Assembly: GCF_031582965.1 (NCBI RefSeq)
Contig: NZ_CP134049.1
Span: 2,480,001 to 2,544,000, forward strand
From: Bacillus sp. NEB1478
GTDB lineage: Bacteria; Bacillota; Bacilli; Bacillales; Fictibacillaceae
Direction of reading: 5' to 3'
DNA length: 64,000 nt
The position numbers and the translations under genes were made by a program. The notes under the pieces are model-generated. The model had not been told where the DNA came from. It did not search any database and saw only the letters and a list, made by a program, of their open reading frames with translations. Every line of letters begins with the position of its first letter. Position 1 is the first letter of the stretch. This document shows positions 42,959 through 51,398 of the stretch, in pieces.

Positions 42959-43694
42959 TTCTAACGGCTGGACAAAAGATGAAAAAGAACATATCAGCAA
43001 CAATTATCGATTTTCCTTTCAAGCTCCTTTCAAAAACGAGGTAGTCGTTTCTGCTTCCCAGCTGCTTGATGATGAGACATTGCTGAATTATTTGGATCAA
43101 ACAGGTCCTCGTATAGGAGCAAAGCAGCGGCCTGTTACTGCTTCCCTTTTCTTCAAACGGTATGCTTTTTGCAGTCTAACGTCGAGTCTTTATGGGATGA
43201 CGATACTCAACAAATCTTTTGATATGAATCTCGATAATGTGTATTTAATCGACCATGCCTCTGAGAGCATGTGGCTCCCTTCTTTTACATTAAAAGATGC
43301 GTCGGCTCGTATTTGTACAGGTAGTCGTGAAGATTGGCGGTCAAGTGTTTTAGAATCTCTTTTTAAAGAAAATATAACCGTTATGCTTAACCATGTTGCA
43401 CATACTGCCCGTATTTCCAAAGCTACATTGTGGGAAAATGCTTGGATTTACATACGATGGGTTTATGAAACGTGGCTGGGAGAAGATCATCCATTAGAAG
43501 TGAAACAGCAGATTCAAGCTGACTATGCATTCTTCATGAATGCTCCGGCTTTCCATTTCGGTTTGTCAAAGAATCCTTTTCAACGGTTTGCTCCACCTAT
43601 TGGCTGTAATGATTTTACGAAAATCAGGAAAACTTGTTGTTTGTATTATAAAACTGAAAACGGGACATGCTGCAAAACTTGTCCTAAGCGTTAA
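42933..43694 (+). CDS. FhuF-like ferric-siderophore reductase
   Basis: 253 residues from ATG 42933. The C-terminal cysteine cluster is CC-x10-CC-x2-C ([18 protein letters not shown]), the [2Fe-2S] site of FhuF-type reductases. They reduce Fe(III) from the imported complex and so release it. No other domain is seen. The start is uncertain: AAAGGG fits a TTG at 42924 or this ATG, and the frame stays open to 42909 inside the ATPase gene. It ends at a strong terminator. Confidence 0.87.
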   Translation: MSILLSTPNSNGWTKDEKEHISNNYRFSFQAPFKNEVVVSASQLLDDETLLNYLDQTGPRIGAKQRPVTASLFFKRYAFCSLTSSLYGMTILNKSFDMNLDNVYLIDHASESMWLPSFTLKDASARICTGSREDWRSSVLESLFKENITVMLNHVAHTARISKATLWENAWIYIRWVYETWLGEDHPLEVKQQIQADYAFFMNAPAFHFGLSKNPFQRFAPPIGCNDFTKIRKTCCLYYKTENGTCCKTCPKR

Positions 43695-43726
43695 AATCGT
43701 GGTGTAACTACCCACGATTTTTTGTT
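43692..43726 (+). terminator. Terminator of the siderophore operon
   Basis: AAAATCGTGG and CCACGATTTT, then T-rich. Confidence 0.88.
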
Positions 43727-43780
43727 TTTTCTTTAATGTTTACGGGTAATTTAAATAAGATAAGAGAATTGGAGGCGATA

Positions 43781-44065
43781 ATGATGTGGTTATGGATATT
43801 TTTAGCAGCATGTGCCTTTGTGGCCGTATACTTTTTGATCCCTGGCATTAAGGCAATGAAAGAATCAATGACAACCGTTCAAAAAATGAAAAGTACTGGC
43901 GACAGCATGACAGCAAAAATGAATGATATTAAAGCACAGCAGCAGCTGCTTCAAGAAAAGAAAGACTACTTGCGTTATGATCTTTATCAGAAGAAAAATA
44001 GTTTTGTTGCCGTTAAAGAAGCTTTTTCCGGATGGAAAGACACCATTCATAAAATTAAAAACTAG
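43781..44065 (+). CDS. Membrane-anchored coiled-coil protein
   Basis: 94 residues. One N-terminal membrane helix (MWLWIFLAACAFVAVYFLI) precedes a charged coiled coil from ~30 to 85 (Lys, Gln, Met-rich), with a Trp-containing tail. It resembles small DUF948-like membrane proteins in layout but I cannot assign it. GGAGG lies five bases before ATG 43781. The next gene starts within 5 bases of its stop. Confidence 0.75.
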   Translation: MMWLWIFLAACAFVAVYFLIPGIKAMKESMTTVQKMKSTGDSMTAKMNDIKAQQQLLQEKKDYLRYDLYQKKNSFVAVKEAFSGWKDTIHKIKN

Positions 44066-44069
44066 AGGA

Positions 44070-44807
44070 ATGTGGACATTCTTGAACATACACTTGTTTG
44101 CCATGGCAGAGATTAACACTCCACAAGATTCATATGTTAAACAGCTTAAAAAAGAATCTCTGCCTTTATACGAACTAAATAAAAAAGACTTGTTTACAGC
44201 CTACTCTACTCCTACTGGCGAGTATTTGTTCTTCGGTATTGATAAACGATGGTATGCTGGAGCGCATTTTATTAAAAATACACTGCATGGGTTAAAATAC
44301 GGCAGACAGACTTTTAGTCCACCTTATAATGATATACCTGATGAAGAACTGTCTTTTATAATGATGCTTGAAAGAAATGGGTGGTCACCTGCCATTTCAC
44401 ACTATGATAAAGCAATTTGTCATGTTGTTTTAGAGGTGGATTCGATCGATGAGGTTCCATTAAATACACAGTCACGATTAGCACATGCCGATGGTGATGA
44501 TGATCCTCAAGTCGCTCATTCCCTTCATTACATAGAGTCTTTATTGAATGGAAAACGATCCCGTTTTATTTCCGGGTGGGAATCGCATTCATTTGCAACC
44601 ATTACTGAGAGCGAATCATTCTACGAAAACATTTTATTACCTGTTTCTTCCTGGCTTTATATATTGTACTATACACACTTTATCCGCAACGGTGGGGAAA
44701 TTCCTTCAGACCAGATGATGCCCCGGCTGTTAGGAAACTTATGGGCTTCAACTTCTAAAAGCATTCCTTATAACGAAAAATTAGTGAGAATACAGCCGTT
44801 GTTTTAA
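44070..44807 (+). CDS. Unknown protein downstream of coiled-coil gene
   Basis: About 245 residues, probably globular and soluble. Visible landmarks are YELNKKDLFTAYSTPTGEYL and FGIDKRWYAGAHFIK in the first half, LERNGWSP and WESHSFATI later. No family is recognised. The start is unclear: ATG 44070 directly abuts AGAGGA, TTG 44082 is a little far from it, and ATG 44106 has no site. It is tightly linked to the coiled-coil gene, so they likely work together. Confidence 0.7.
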   Translation: MWTFLNIHLFAMAEINTPQDSYVKQLKKESLPLYELNKKDLFTAYSTPTGEYLFFGIDKRWYAGAHFIKNTLHGLKYGRQTFSPPYNDIPDEELSFIMMLERNGWSPAISHYDKAICHVVLEVDSIDEVPLNTQSRLAHADGDDDPQVAHSLHYIESLLNGKRSRFISGWESHSFATITESESFYENILLPVSSWLYILYYTHFIRNGGEIPSDQMMPRLLGNLWASTSKSIPYNEKLVRIQPLF

Positions 44808-44820
44808 CTTTTAAAAAGTA

Positions 44821-44866
44821 AAAAAACCTTCCAGGTCAATTTCATAAAGAACTGGAAGGTTTTTTA
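44821..44866. terminator. Bidirectional terminator
   Basis: AAAAAACCTTCCAG and CTGGAAGGTTTTTT with a 17-base loop; it separates convergent genes. Confidence 0.9.
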
Positions 44867-44877
44867 AATTCTAAATT

Positions 44878-45240
44878 TTATTCAACTACTAGTTTTGACA
44901 CCATATTAGCGTGTCCTTGTCCACATGGAACTGAACAGCGAATTGTATATTCACCTGGCTTAAGGTTCACCACGTCGGAATTGTCTCCAGAGATATTCAC
45001 ATCTTCTCCTTCAACCATCAAGCCATGGCTGCCTTCTACATTTTTAAGTTTAAGTGCAACGTCTTTGTTCGCTGGAATCTTATACTCTTTTTTATCAAAT
45101 TCAAAATTCTTTGCTTCAATTGTTACTGTTTCTTCTGCTTTTTTCGTGCTTTCCTTTTTATCTTTTCCGCCACCGCAAGCTGCTAACAAACCAACAGCTA
45201 GGATTGCAATCATTGCAAGCCATAATGATTTTTTCAACAT
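44878..45240 (-). CDS. Cupredoxin-domain lipoprotein with a CuA-like motif
   Basis: 120 residues. A lipoprotein signal ends in GLLAACGGG; a cupredoxin barrel follows from ~40. The end has CSVPCGQGHANM, which fits the CuA ligand set CxxxCxxxHxxM of cytochrome oxidase subunit II, with the fourth ligand His in GSHGLMV. So this is a free-standing CuA-type domain on the outer face of the membrane. It could be a copper chaperone or an electron carrier. AAGGAGG precedes ATG 45240. No oxidase gene is adjacent. Confidence 0.87.
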   Translation of the reverse strand: MLKKSLWLAMIAILAVGLLAACGGGKDKKESTKKAEETVTIEAKNFEFDKKEYKIPANKDVALKLKNVEGSHGLMVEGEDVNISGDNSDVVNLKPGEYTIRCSVPCGQGHANMVSKLVVE

Positions 45241-45420
45241 ATGAATTGCCTCCTTATGTGTTTCTATTCTTATTATACCCATATTTTAGATCATCTAAAG
45301 TGGATAATCTGTGACAGATATCACACATAATTCCCTTTATATTTCTTTCTTTGAATTCCGCCTTTTATAATTGTGTTATGGTATTCTTACTATGAATTTA
45401 ATGGTTGAAGGATGATAGAA

Positions 45421-46149
45421 ATGAAAAAATATTTTAGTTTATGGCTGGTGATTACATCAGCCCTCTTGTTTGTTCTAGCAGGCTGCAGCCAATCTAGTGA
45501 AAACAATGGAAGAATACCTGTAAAAGTATTGAAAGTTGTGGACGGCGATACAATCCATGTTGAATTGGATGGAAAAAACGAGACCGTCAGATTCCTTCTA
45601 GTCGATACTCCTGAAAGTGTTCATCCGAACAAACCTGTTCAGCCTTTTAGTAAAGAAGCAAGCAATTATACGAAAAAATTATTATCTCAGAGTTCTAATG
45701 TTGAACTGGAACTCGGGATCGGTGAACGGGATAAGTATGGAAGATTGTTAGCTTACGTGTATGCTGATGGGAAAAGTGTTCAAGAAGCATTATTAGAAAA
45801 AGGACTTGCGCGTGTTGCCTATGTGTTTGAACCAAACACGAAGTACATAGATGAATATCGAGAAATTCAAAGCAAAGCCCAAAAACAAGCGATCGGAATT
45901 TGGAGTTTAGAAAATTATGCTTCAGAAGATGGTTTCGATTCTGACCAAAAAACAACTGAAGAATCGGCATCTAAAAAAGCAGAATCTGTCACTAATGGAA
46001 ACTGTACAATTAAGGGGAATATCAATTCTTCGGGTGATAAAATTTATCACGTTGAAAGCGGCCGGTATTACAAAATAACAAAGCCGGAAAAGTGGTTTTG
46101 TTCTGAAAAAGAGGCTGTTGATGCTGGGTTTAGAAAATCGCAGCAATAA
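45421..46149 (+). CDS. Thermonuclease-family lipoprotein
   Basis: 242 residues. The lipoprotein signal ends in VLAGCSQS. The staphylococcal-nuclease domain spans ~30-160, with the catalytic Asp/Arg/Glu set in VVDGDTIHVE, VRFLLVDTPES and ERDKYGRLLAYV. A linker and a C-terminal Cys-containing zinc-like module (CTIKGNINSSGDK ... WFCSEKEAVDAGFR) complete it, as in YncB-like Bacillus nucleases. ATG 45421 has AAGGA nine bases upstream. It is likely to degrade external DNA or RNA. Confidence 0.9.
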   Translation: MKKYFSLWLVITSALLFVLAGCSQSSENNGRIPVKVLKVVDGDTIHVELDGKNETVRFLLVDTPESVHPNKPVQPFSKEASNYTKKLLSQSSNVELELGIGERDKYGRLLAYVYADGKSVQEALLEKGLARVAYVFEPNTKYIDEYREIQSKAQKQAIGIWSLENYASEDGFDSDQKTTEESASKKAESVTNGNCTIKGNINSSGDKIYHVESGRYYKITKPEKWFCSEKEAVDAGFRKSQQ

Positions 46150-46152
46150 TAG

Positions 46153-46194
46153 AAAAACCGCTGGTTGACTATTGATAGTCTCAGCGGTTTTTTT
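46153..46194. terminator. Bidirectional terminator between the nuclease and HesB-like genes
   Basis: AAAAACCGCTG and CAGCGGTTTTT arms with T runs on both strands; it also follows the HesB-like gene on the minus strand. Confidence 0.9.
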
Positions 46195-46204
46195 GTGAAA
46201 TTGG

Positions 46205-46486
46205 TTAGCAGCAGTCGTTTTGCCCAAGCATGATAAGTCCTGCACCAGAACTTGAGTCTTCAAAATCAAGTTTTAGTGTAGTAGTCTGATCTTTTATTCT
46301 TGGATCGAACGCGACACGAATTCCGTTAATTTCTTCAATGATATCAGTCGTTTCAGGCTCATCCAGAGCCAGTCCTAGCTTTGGACCACCTCAGCCCATA
46401 CCTGAGAAGTAAACTCGAATACCATTTGCATCATTAAGCTCAAGCACTTCTTGGATGTAATTTTTTGCGCTCAATGTAATTTCCAT
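46205..46486 (-). CDS. HesB/IscA-like protein read through in-frame UGA (candidate selenoprotein)
   Basis: 93 codons from ATG 46486, with GAGG eight bases upstream, to TAA at 46205. Codon 32 (46391-46393) is TGA. The frame on both sides is a single HesB/IscA-like domain: IRVYFSGMG, then U, then GGPKLGLALDEP, with a C-terminal Asp-Cys-Cys. In cysteine homologues the conserved first metal-binding Cys falls exactly where the UGA is. A hairpin, GGCTC-TGGAT-GAGCC, starts 21 bases after the UGA, within the usual range for a bacterial SECIS. HesB-like selenoproteins have been described in bacteria. Alternative: a nonsense mutation of TGC or TGT. The selenocysteine machinery is not in this window, so the call is not proved. 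Confidence 0.72.
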
Positions 46487-46703
46487 AACCATCACCTCGT
46501 TACACGTAGTATACCCTATTTAAGGTACATATTGAATGAAGAAGGCTTGACTTCATCAGAAGAGCTGTCTTGTACGAAAATAGTGCCATTGAGGTAATGT
46601 TAATAGTGTTTTAAAACAAATTTTTTTAAAAAATATAAAGTTTAATAAGATAGTGGATTTCCCGAATGGAATCTTCCTATTTTTTGTTTTCAGCCGTTTG
46701 ATT

Positions 46704-46767
46704 GTGAAAAGTACATTTTGAGATCGAAAAGCATTTTGAGTGTGAAAACTGATTTTAAGAGTGAAAA
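46704..46767 (+). repeat. GTGAAAA array with 18-20-bp period
   Basis: GTGAAAA or TCGAAAA occurs at 46704, 46724, 46742 and 46761, each followed by a TTTTGAG- or TTTTAAG-like block. It lies in the gap 46487-46922, which otherwise shows no gene. Confidence 0.7.
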
Positions 46768-46886
46768 TGGAAATTTAATAAAAATTTTAAGTGGAATGAT
46801 ATAACAGATTAAAGAGTACATACCATAAATGTTTTTTAAATATCTTGTCCGCCTCAAATGAACAAGATGCTCCATATGTATTTGTA

Positions 46887-46913
46887 GGGGGTCTGTCCCC
46901 GGGACAGACCCCC
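46887..46913. repeat. 27-bp GC-rich palindrome
   Basis: GGGGGTCTGTCCC and its exact complement flank a single central C: 13-bp perfect arms. It starts about 10 bases after the stop codon of the 62-residue gene. A related shorter GGGGACTGACCCC lies at 14897-14909. Such GGGTCTGTCCC palindromes recur in Bacilli. Confidence 0.85.
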
Positions 46914-46922
46914 CACCTTTTT

Positions 46923-47111
46923 TTACCTCCCCCCTCGCATTTGCTTCAGCACTTGGTCTATGTCTATCTGATTAAATCCGCAAATTTTCATAGCTTCTGA
47001 AACTCTGCCTTCTATTTTCGCATGATTATGATGAGCTTTTATTCGCTGCAGCAGCTCATTTACTTTTGCCACATTGTACGATTCATGGTAGTTTTTTATG
47101 AATGCCTCCAT
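46923..47111 (-). CDS. 62-residue small soluble protein
   Basis: ATG 47111 has GAGGGGG eight bases upstream; the ATG two codons earlier is too close. The protein is helical and basic, with HHNHAKIEGR and a central MKICGFNQIDID that recalls a DNA-binding turn. Not recognised. A GC-rich palindrome follows the stop, perhaps as a terminator or RNA-end stabiliser. Confidence 0.6.
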   Translation of the reverse strand: MEAFIKNYHESYNVAKVNELLQRIKAHHNHAKIEGRVSEAMKICGFNQIDIDQVLKQMRGGR

Positions 47112-47195
47112 ACACATACCCCCTCATGAAATTTTTTCAACGTAGGGATATATATGTGCTGGACAGTCTACATTAGAATTTGTCCTACAAAACCC

Positions 47196-47226
47196 AAAAA
47201 GCCTGGCTGAAAACAGCCAGGCTTTT
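47196..47226 (-). terminator. Terminator after the DedA gene
   Basis: AAAAGCCTGGCTG, loop TTTT, CAGCCAGGCTTTT, then T. Confidence 0.92.
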
Positions 47227-47234
47227 GAAAAAAA

Positions 47235-47822
47235 CTACTTCTTCTTTTTCACTTTATACACAATCAAAACGAATAATATAACGACTGCAGCAACCATGAA
47301 TCCTCTTGTATAAGGTGCCGCATATGTTTTAATATCTTCCCAGTTACTGCCGAGCCGGCTTCCAAGTTCGATAAAAAGAATCGACCACGGGATGATCGCT
47401 ACCGTTGTATAGAAGGTAAACTTAGCAAACGACATTTTTGCGATCCCAGCGGGAATGCTGATCGCATGTCGTACAACAGGAATAAATCTTGCAAAAAAGA
47501 TAACCCCTGCTCCATACTTCGTGAACCATTTTTCCGAAAGATCAATTTGCTTTTTAGAAATCAAGATGTACTTTCCGTATTTTTCTAAGAACGGACGACC
47601 GCCATAGTAACCCATCCAATATAAAAACAGCTGTGCTATGGTTCCGCCGATTGTACCGGCAATGACTGCTCCTGTAAAATTCAAGTGTCCTTTTGCAACC
47701 ATATATCCACCATATGATAGCACTAATTCACTTGGAATCACTTCGATCATAAGGCCAAGTGCGATGCCAAGGTGACCTAAACTCATAATCCATTCTAATA
47801 ACGAAATGACTAATTCTTTCAT
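47235..47822 (-). CDS. DedA-family membrane protein
   Basis: 195 residues. The family core is visible: FARFIPVVRHAISIPAG and, before it, EVIPSELVLSYGGYM, with re-entrant and membrane helices across the length and a basic tail (KVKKKK). DedA proteins recycle lipid carriers such as undecaprenyl phosphate and help with membrane homeostasis. AAGGAG precedes ATG 47822. It is monocistronic. Confidence 0.92.
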   Translation of the reverse strand: MKELVISLLEWIMSLGHLGIALGLMIEVIPSELVLSYGGYMVAKGHLNFTGAVIAGTIGGTIAQLFLYWMGYYGGRPFLEKYGKYILISKKQIDLSEKWFTKYGAGVIFFARFIPVVRHAISIPAGIAKMSFAKFTFYTTVAIIPWSILFIELGSRLGSNWEDIKTYAAPYTRGFMVAAVVILFVLIVYKVKKKK

Positions 47823-47952
47823 TGTATCTCCTTAAAGATTAAATTGTATTTTCCCTTTTCATAACTTGTCCATACAGCAATACTCTTCATATGTATGTGA
47901 GAAATAAATTTATCATGATTGTGTATGTACAAAAAGACTAAGACAAAAAGCC

Positions 47953-48375
47953 TTAATCTTTTGCTACTTCCTTGTTCCAAATTAAATTCGCACAATACTT
48001 AATAATGTCTCTTCTTCTAATAATCCCGATAAAATAACCGTTATCATCGGTCACTGGAATAAAGTTTTGATCCGTTGACAAAGTAATCAGGTCTTCCATA
48101 TTCGAGTTGATCGAAACTGAAATGTTATTGACCCGCTGGGGTACATTTGTTAACTTTGTCTTTATTACTTCTTCATAACTCGTTTCAAGTGCTTCTCTTA
48201 GTTTCCAGAGTAGATCGCCTTCTGTTAAGGTTCCGATATAATGGCCTTCTTCTGATACGAGCGGCACAGAAGTATATTTGTGATACGATAACTTCTCTAA
48301 TGCCTGCCTCACCGTTGCTTCGGGATTTAAGAATTTCACTTCGTCTTTCGGCAACAAATAAAAAGCAATATTCAT
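47953..48375 (-). CDS. Two-CBS-domain protein
   Basis: 140 residues and little besides two CBS domains (about 15-65 and 85-130). Each has the typical SVPLVSEEGHYIGTLTEGDL or FIPVTDDNGYFIGIIRRRD pattern. CBS pairs bind adenine nucleotides; related small Firmicutes proteins (DarB/CbpB) bind c-di-AMP, but family membership here is not clear. The ligand-binding Arg-Arg-Asp of the second domain is intact. AGGAGAG precedes ATG 48375. Confidence 0.85.
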   Translation of the reverse strand: MNIAFYLLPKDEVKFLNPEATVRQALEKLSYHKYTSVPLVSEEGHYIGTLTEGDLLWKLREALETSYEEVIKTKLTNVPQRVNNISVSINSNMEDLITLSTDQNFIPVTDDNGYFIGIIRRRDIIKYCANLIWNKEVAKD

Positions 48376-48554
48376 GTTAGTACGCGCTCTCCTTTTTAAG
48401 CATAGTTCCCGCTTATTTAAACGCTTTGATTAACACCTATTCCATTATATCAAAAAGTAGTGTAATCTGCTTTATTTAACTTATACATATATTACTTGTC
48501 TAGCTACACTAATATTAGGTTTATGTAATAACTTTTATAAATAAGAATAATATT

Positions 48555-48583
48555 TTACAAATCGTAATCATTACGCTTATAAT
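48555..48583 (+). promoter_or_regulatory. Promoter with Zur box for adcA
   Basis: TTACAA (48555-48560), a 17-base spacer, TATAAT (48578-48583). The spacer holds AAATCGTAATCATTACG (48559-48575), with the 13-base palindrome CGTAAT-C-ATTACG that defines Bacillus Zur boxes. Zinc-loaded Zur should therefore block RNA polymerase. Confidence 0.9.
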
Positions 48584-48616
48584 GGATAAGGATTGAAAGA
48601 AAGGAGATTAACTACA

Positions 48617-49537
48617 ATGCGAAAACTAGGATTAATAAGTGTCGCATTACTAGCAGCTTTACTTACAGCATGCGGTAACAACACATCAACTAAAACGGAC
48701 GGAACATTGAACATATATACAACGATATACCCTCTTCAATACTTTACAGAGAGAATCGCTGGAAAACATGCAGATGTAACTGCCATTATTCCACCCGGTG
48801 CAGATGCACATACATTTGAACCTTCTACAAAAGATATGGTAAAAATATCAGACGGTGATGCGTTTATATACAACAAATCCAAATCAGATGAATTTTCCTC
48901 TTCAGTAGCTGATACACTTAAAGAAGAAAAAGTTCCAGTAATTGATGCAGCAAATGGGATTGCCTTTGCTCATATGGAAGAGCATGAGGAGAGCGAAAAA
49001 GAGCACGATCATGGTGCATATGATCCACACATTTGGCTAGACCCTGTACTCGCACAGCAAATGTCTGACAATATCTATCATCAACTCGTAAAACTAAAAC
49101 CTGAAGCAAAGAAGGATTTCAAAAAAAATCATGACCAGTTAATAAAAGACTTGCAAGCTTTAGATGCTCAATTTAAAGAAAAAGTGAAAAAAGCTCCAAA
49201 AGATACTTTTATCGTTTCACATGCTGCATATGGTTATTGGGCAGAAAGATACGGTTTAAAGCAGATCGCCATCAGTGGACTTTCACCTGCTCACGAACCG
49301 ACACAGCATCAAATCCAGAACATTATTGAATACACCAACAAAGAAAACATAAAATACATCTTATTCGAAGCCAACGTCAATAACAAAGTGGCTGCTACCA
49401 TCAAAAAAGAAACAGGAACAAAAAGCTTGACCCTTCAAAACATAGAGACCTTAACAAAAAAAGACATGAAGAAGAAACGCGATTATTTATCCATTATGTA
49501 CGATAATATCGATACATTATCAAAAGCACTTCAATAA
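48617..49537 (+). CDS. adcA: Zinc-binding lipoprotein AdcA/ZnuA
   Basis: 306 residues. The lipoprotein signal ends in LLTACGN. The ZnuA family pattern follows: IYPLQYFTERIAG, PGADAHTFEPS (first zinc His), a His- and acid-rich loop HMEEHEESEKEHDH at ~125, and DPHIWLDP. It binds Zn2+ outside the membrane for an ABC importer. ATG 48617 has AAGGAG ten bases upstream. The gene is alone: a terminator follows at once, and no permease or ATPase gene lies nearby. The Zur box shows that it is zinc-controlled. Confidence 0.92.
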   Translation: MRKLGLISVALLAALLTACGNNTSTKTDGTLNIYTTIYPLQYFTERIAGKHADVTAIIPPGADAHTFEPSTKDMVKISDGDAFIYNKSKSDEFSSSVADTLKEEKVPVIDAANGIAFAHMEEHEESEKEHDHGAYDPHIWLDPVLAQQMSDNIYHQLVKLKPEAKKDFKKNHDQLIKDLQALDAQFKEKVKKAPKDTFIVSHAAYGYWAERYGLKQIAISGLSPAHEPTQHQIQNIIEYTNKENIKYILFEANVNNKVAATIKKETGTKSLTLQNIETLTKKDMKKKRDYLSIMYDNIDTLSKALQ

Positions 49538-49539
49538 AG

Positions 49540-49573
49540 AAACGCCTGGGATTCATTTCCCAGGCGTTTTTTC
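49540..49573 (+). terminator. Terminator after adcA
   Basis: AACGCCTGGGA and TCCCAGGCGTT, then T6. Confidence 0.93.
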
Positions 49574-49586
49574 ATTTAATATCGTA

Positions 49587-51395
49587 TTAAATTGCATCAA
49601 GCATTTTGAATTGTGATACAACCAACTGATAATATACTCCTTCTTTGTCCATCAGTTCAGCATGGTTTCCTTGTTCGATAATTTCACCATGATCGAGGAC
49701 CACTATATTATCTGCCTCACGGATTGTAGAAAGCCGGTGTGCGATGATAATCGCAGTTCTTCCATGCAGCAGTGTCTTCAATGCTTTTTGGATTTTCAGT
49801 TCGGATTCCGTATCTATACTTGCAGTAGCTTCATCCAAAATCAAAATATCAGGATCTGCCAAAAGCGCTCTTGCAAAGGAAAGCAGCTGCCTTTCTCCAA
49901 CAGAAAGAACATTTCCGCGTTCCTCAACTTCTGTTTCATATCCGTTCGACAGTTTTTCAATAAAAGCATGCGCTCCTACTGCTTTTGCAGCTTCTTGAAC
50001 TTCTTCATTCGTTGCATCAGGTCTTCCAAAGCGGATATTGTCCTGAATGGTCCCTGAAAAAATGAAAGTGTCTTGCAGAACCACACTGACTTTTTCCCGA
50101 AGGCTGCCCAAGCTGGCATCTTTTAAGTTCACACCGTCAATCTCTACCTGCCCGCTTGTTGGATCATAGAATCGGCTGACCAAATTAGCGATTGTCGTTT
50201 TTCCAGATCCTGTATGACCGACTAATGCAACCGTCTGTCCTGCATACATTTTCAAGTTGATTCCTTTTAATGCTTTTCGTTTGTCATCATAAGAAAATTC
50301 AACGTTTTTGAATTCAATATCTCCCTTAATTCGGTCAAACGTGTGAGCATCTTCTCTTTCAGCTACGTTTGGCTTTTCATCTAAAAACTCAAAGATTCGT
50401 TCTGAGGAAGCCATTCCGACCAGCAGCTGATTATAAACCTGGCCCAATCTCGATATCGGCTCCCAAAACATGCCTAAGTAAAATGCAAAAGTAACGAAAA
50501 CTCCTATATCTAGAGAGCCGCCTTGAATCAAATGAGAACCGTACCATAATAGAATCGCTGTCCCTATAGCATTCGACATTTCCACAAATGGACGGAACAT
50601 GGCGTTTTGCCTCGTTGCGTCCCTCCAGCTTTCAAAATTCTCGTGATTGATGCTGTTAAAAAAGTTCATATTCTCTTTTTCTTGTGTGTATGACTTTGTC
50701 ACTCGTATGCCTTGAATACTTTCATTCAAATGGGAATTCAGCTTTGATTGTCTGATTCGAACGATTTGCCAAGAACGTCTGATTTTTCTTCTAAGGCTTG
50801 TTGATATGAAGAACATTAAAGGCAAGATCACCATGATCGCCAATGTGAGTTCGGGACTATACACAAACATGATCACAATAATACCAAACAGCATGATCAC
50901 ATCCATCAGAACATTAATGACACCATTCGTAAATAAATCCTGAAGAGAATTTACGTCATTAATAATTCTGACCAGTATAGAACCTGCGGAACGCTGATCA
51001 AAAAAACGATGTGACAGCCGCTGGATATGCCTGAACAGATGCTGGCGTATATCATAGATCACATATTGGCCAAGATAGTTCATCCATCGGATTCTAAGCG
51101 TATTGGCTCCCCATGAAATAAGGTAAAGCCCAAATATAGCAATAATGAGTTTGATCAACAGTGATGTGTCTTTATTTTTAATGGCATGGTCAAAAGTTAA
51201 TACCCCTATGAAAACTGGAACTGCAAGCCGTACAGCTGTAGATACAAGCATGGCAATGAATGCTTTGGGCAGCAAGTCTTTCCCATAGGGCTTCATATAA
51301 CCAAACAAACGAATAACCTGCCCCCAGTTAAAAGGTTTCTCGATAACTTGTTCAGAGGAATAACGGAACCTGTTTGATTTTTTAGCTTCTTTCAT
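49587..51395 (-). CDS. ABC exporter half-transporter, subunit B (YfiC/BmrD-like)
   Basis: 602 residues: six membrane helices (to ~340) and an ATPase domain. Walker A is GHTGSGKTT, Walker B ILILDEATASID with catalytic Glu, and the switch His is IIAHRLSTI. The signature is degenerate, LSVGERQ in place of LSGGQ. Paired with the next gene product this gives one working and one inactive ATP site, as in heterodimeric exporters such as BmrCD and TM287/288. It exports drugs or lipids. It starts 3 bases after the stop of subunit A. Confidence 0.93.
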   Translation of the reverse strand: MKEAKKSNRFRYSSEQVIEKPFNWGQVIRLFGYMKPYGKDLLPKAFIAMLVSTAVRLAVPVFIGVLTFDHAIKNKDTSLLIKLIIAIFGLYLISWGANTLRIRWMNYLGQYVIYDIRQHLFRHIQRLSHRFFDQRSAGSILVRIINDVNSLQDLFTNGVINVLMDVIMLFGIIVIMFVYSPELTLAIMVILPLMFFISTSLRRKIRRSWQIVRIRQSKLNSHLNESIQGIRVTKSYTQEKENMNFFNSINHENFESWRDATRQNAMFRPFVEMSNAIGTAILLWYGSHLIQGGSLDIGVFVTFAFYLGMFWEPISRLGQVYNQLLVGMASSERIFEFLDEKPNVAEREDAHTFDRIKGDIEFKNVEFSYDDKRKALKGINLKMYAGQTVALVGHTGSGKTTIANLVSRFYDPTSGQVEIDGVNLKDASLGSLREKVSVVLQDTFIFSGTIQDNIRFGRPDATNEEVQEAAKAVGAHAFIEKLSNGYETEVEERGNVLSVGERQLLSFARALLADPDILILDEATASIDTESELKIQKALKTLLHGRTAIIIAHRLSTIREADNIVVLDHGEIIEQGNHAELMDKEGVYYQLVVSQFKMLDAI

Positions 51396-51398
51396 CCG

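Noticed and set aside
46391..46393. UGA as a simple end of a 31-residue protein
   Set aside because: The frame continues with clear HesB-like conservation for 61 codons to a TAA followed by a terminator, which a real stop would not explain.
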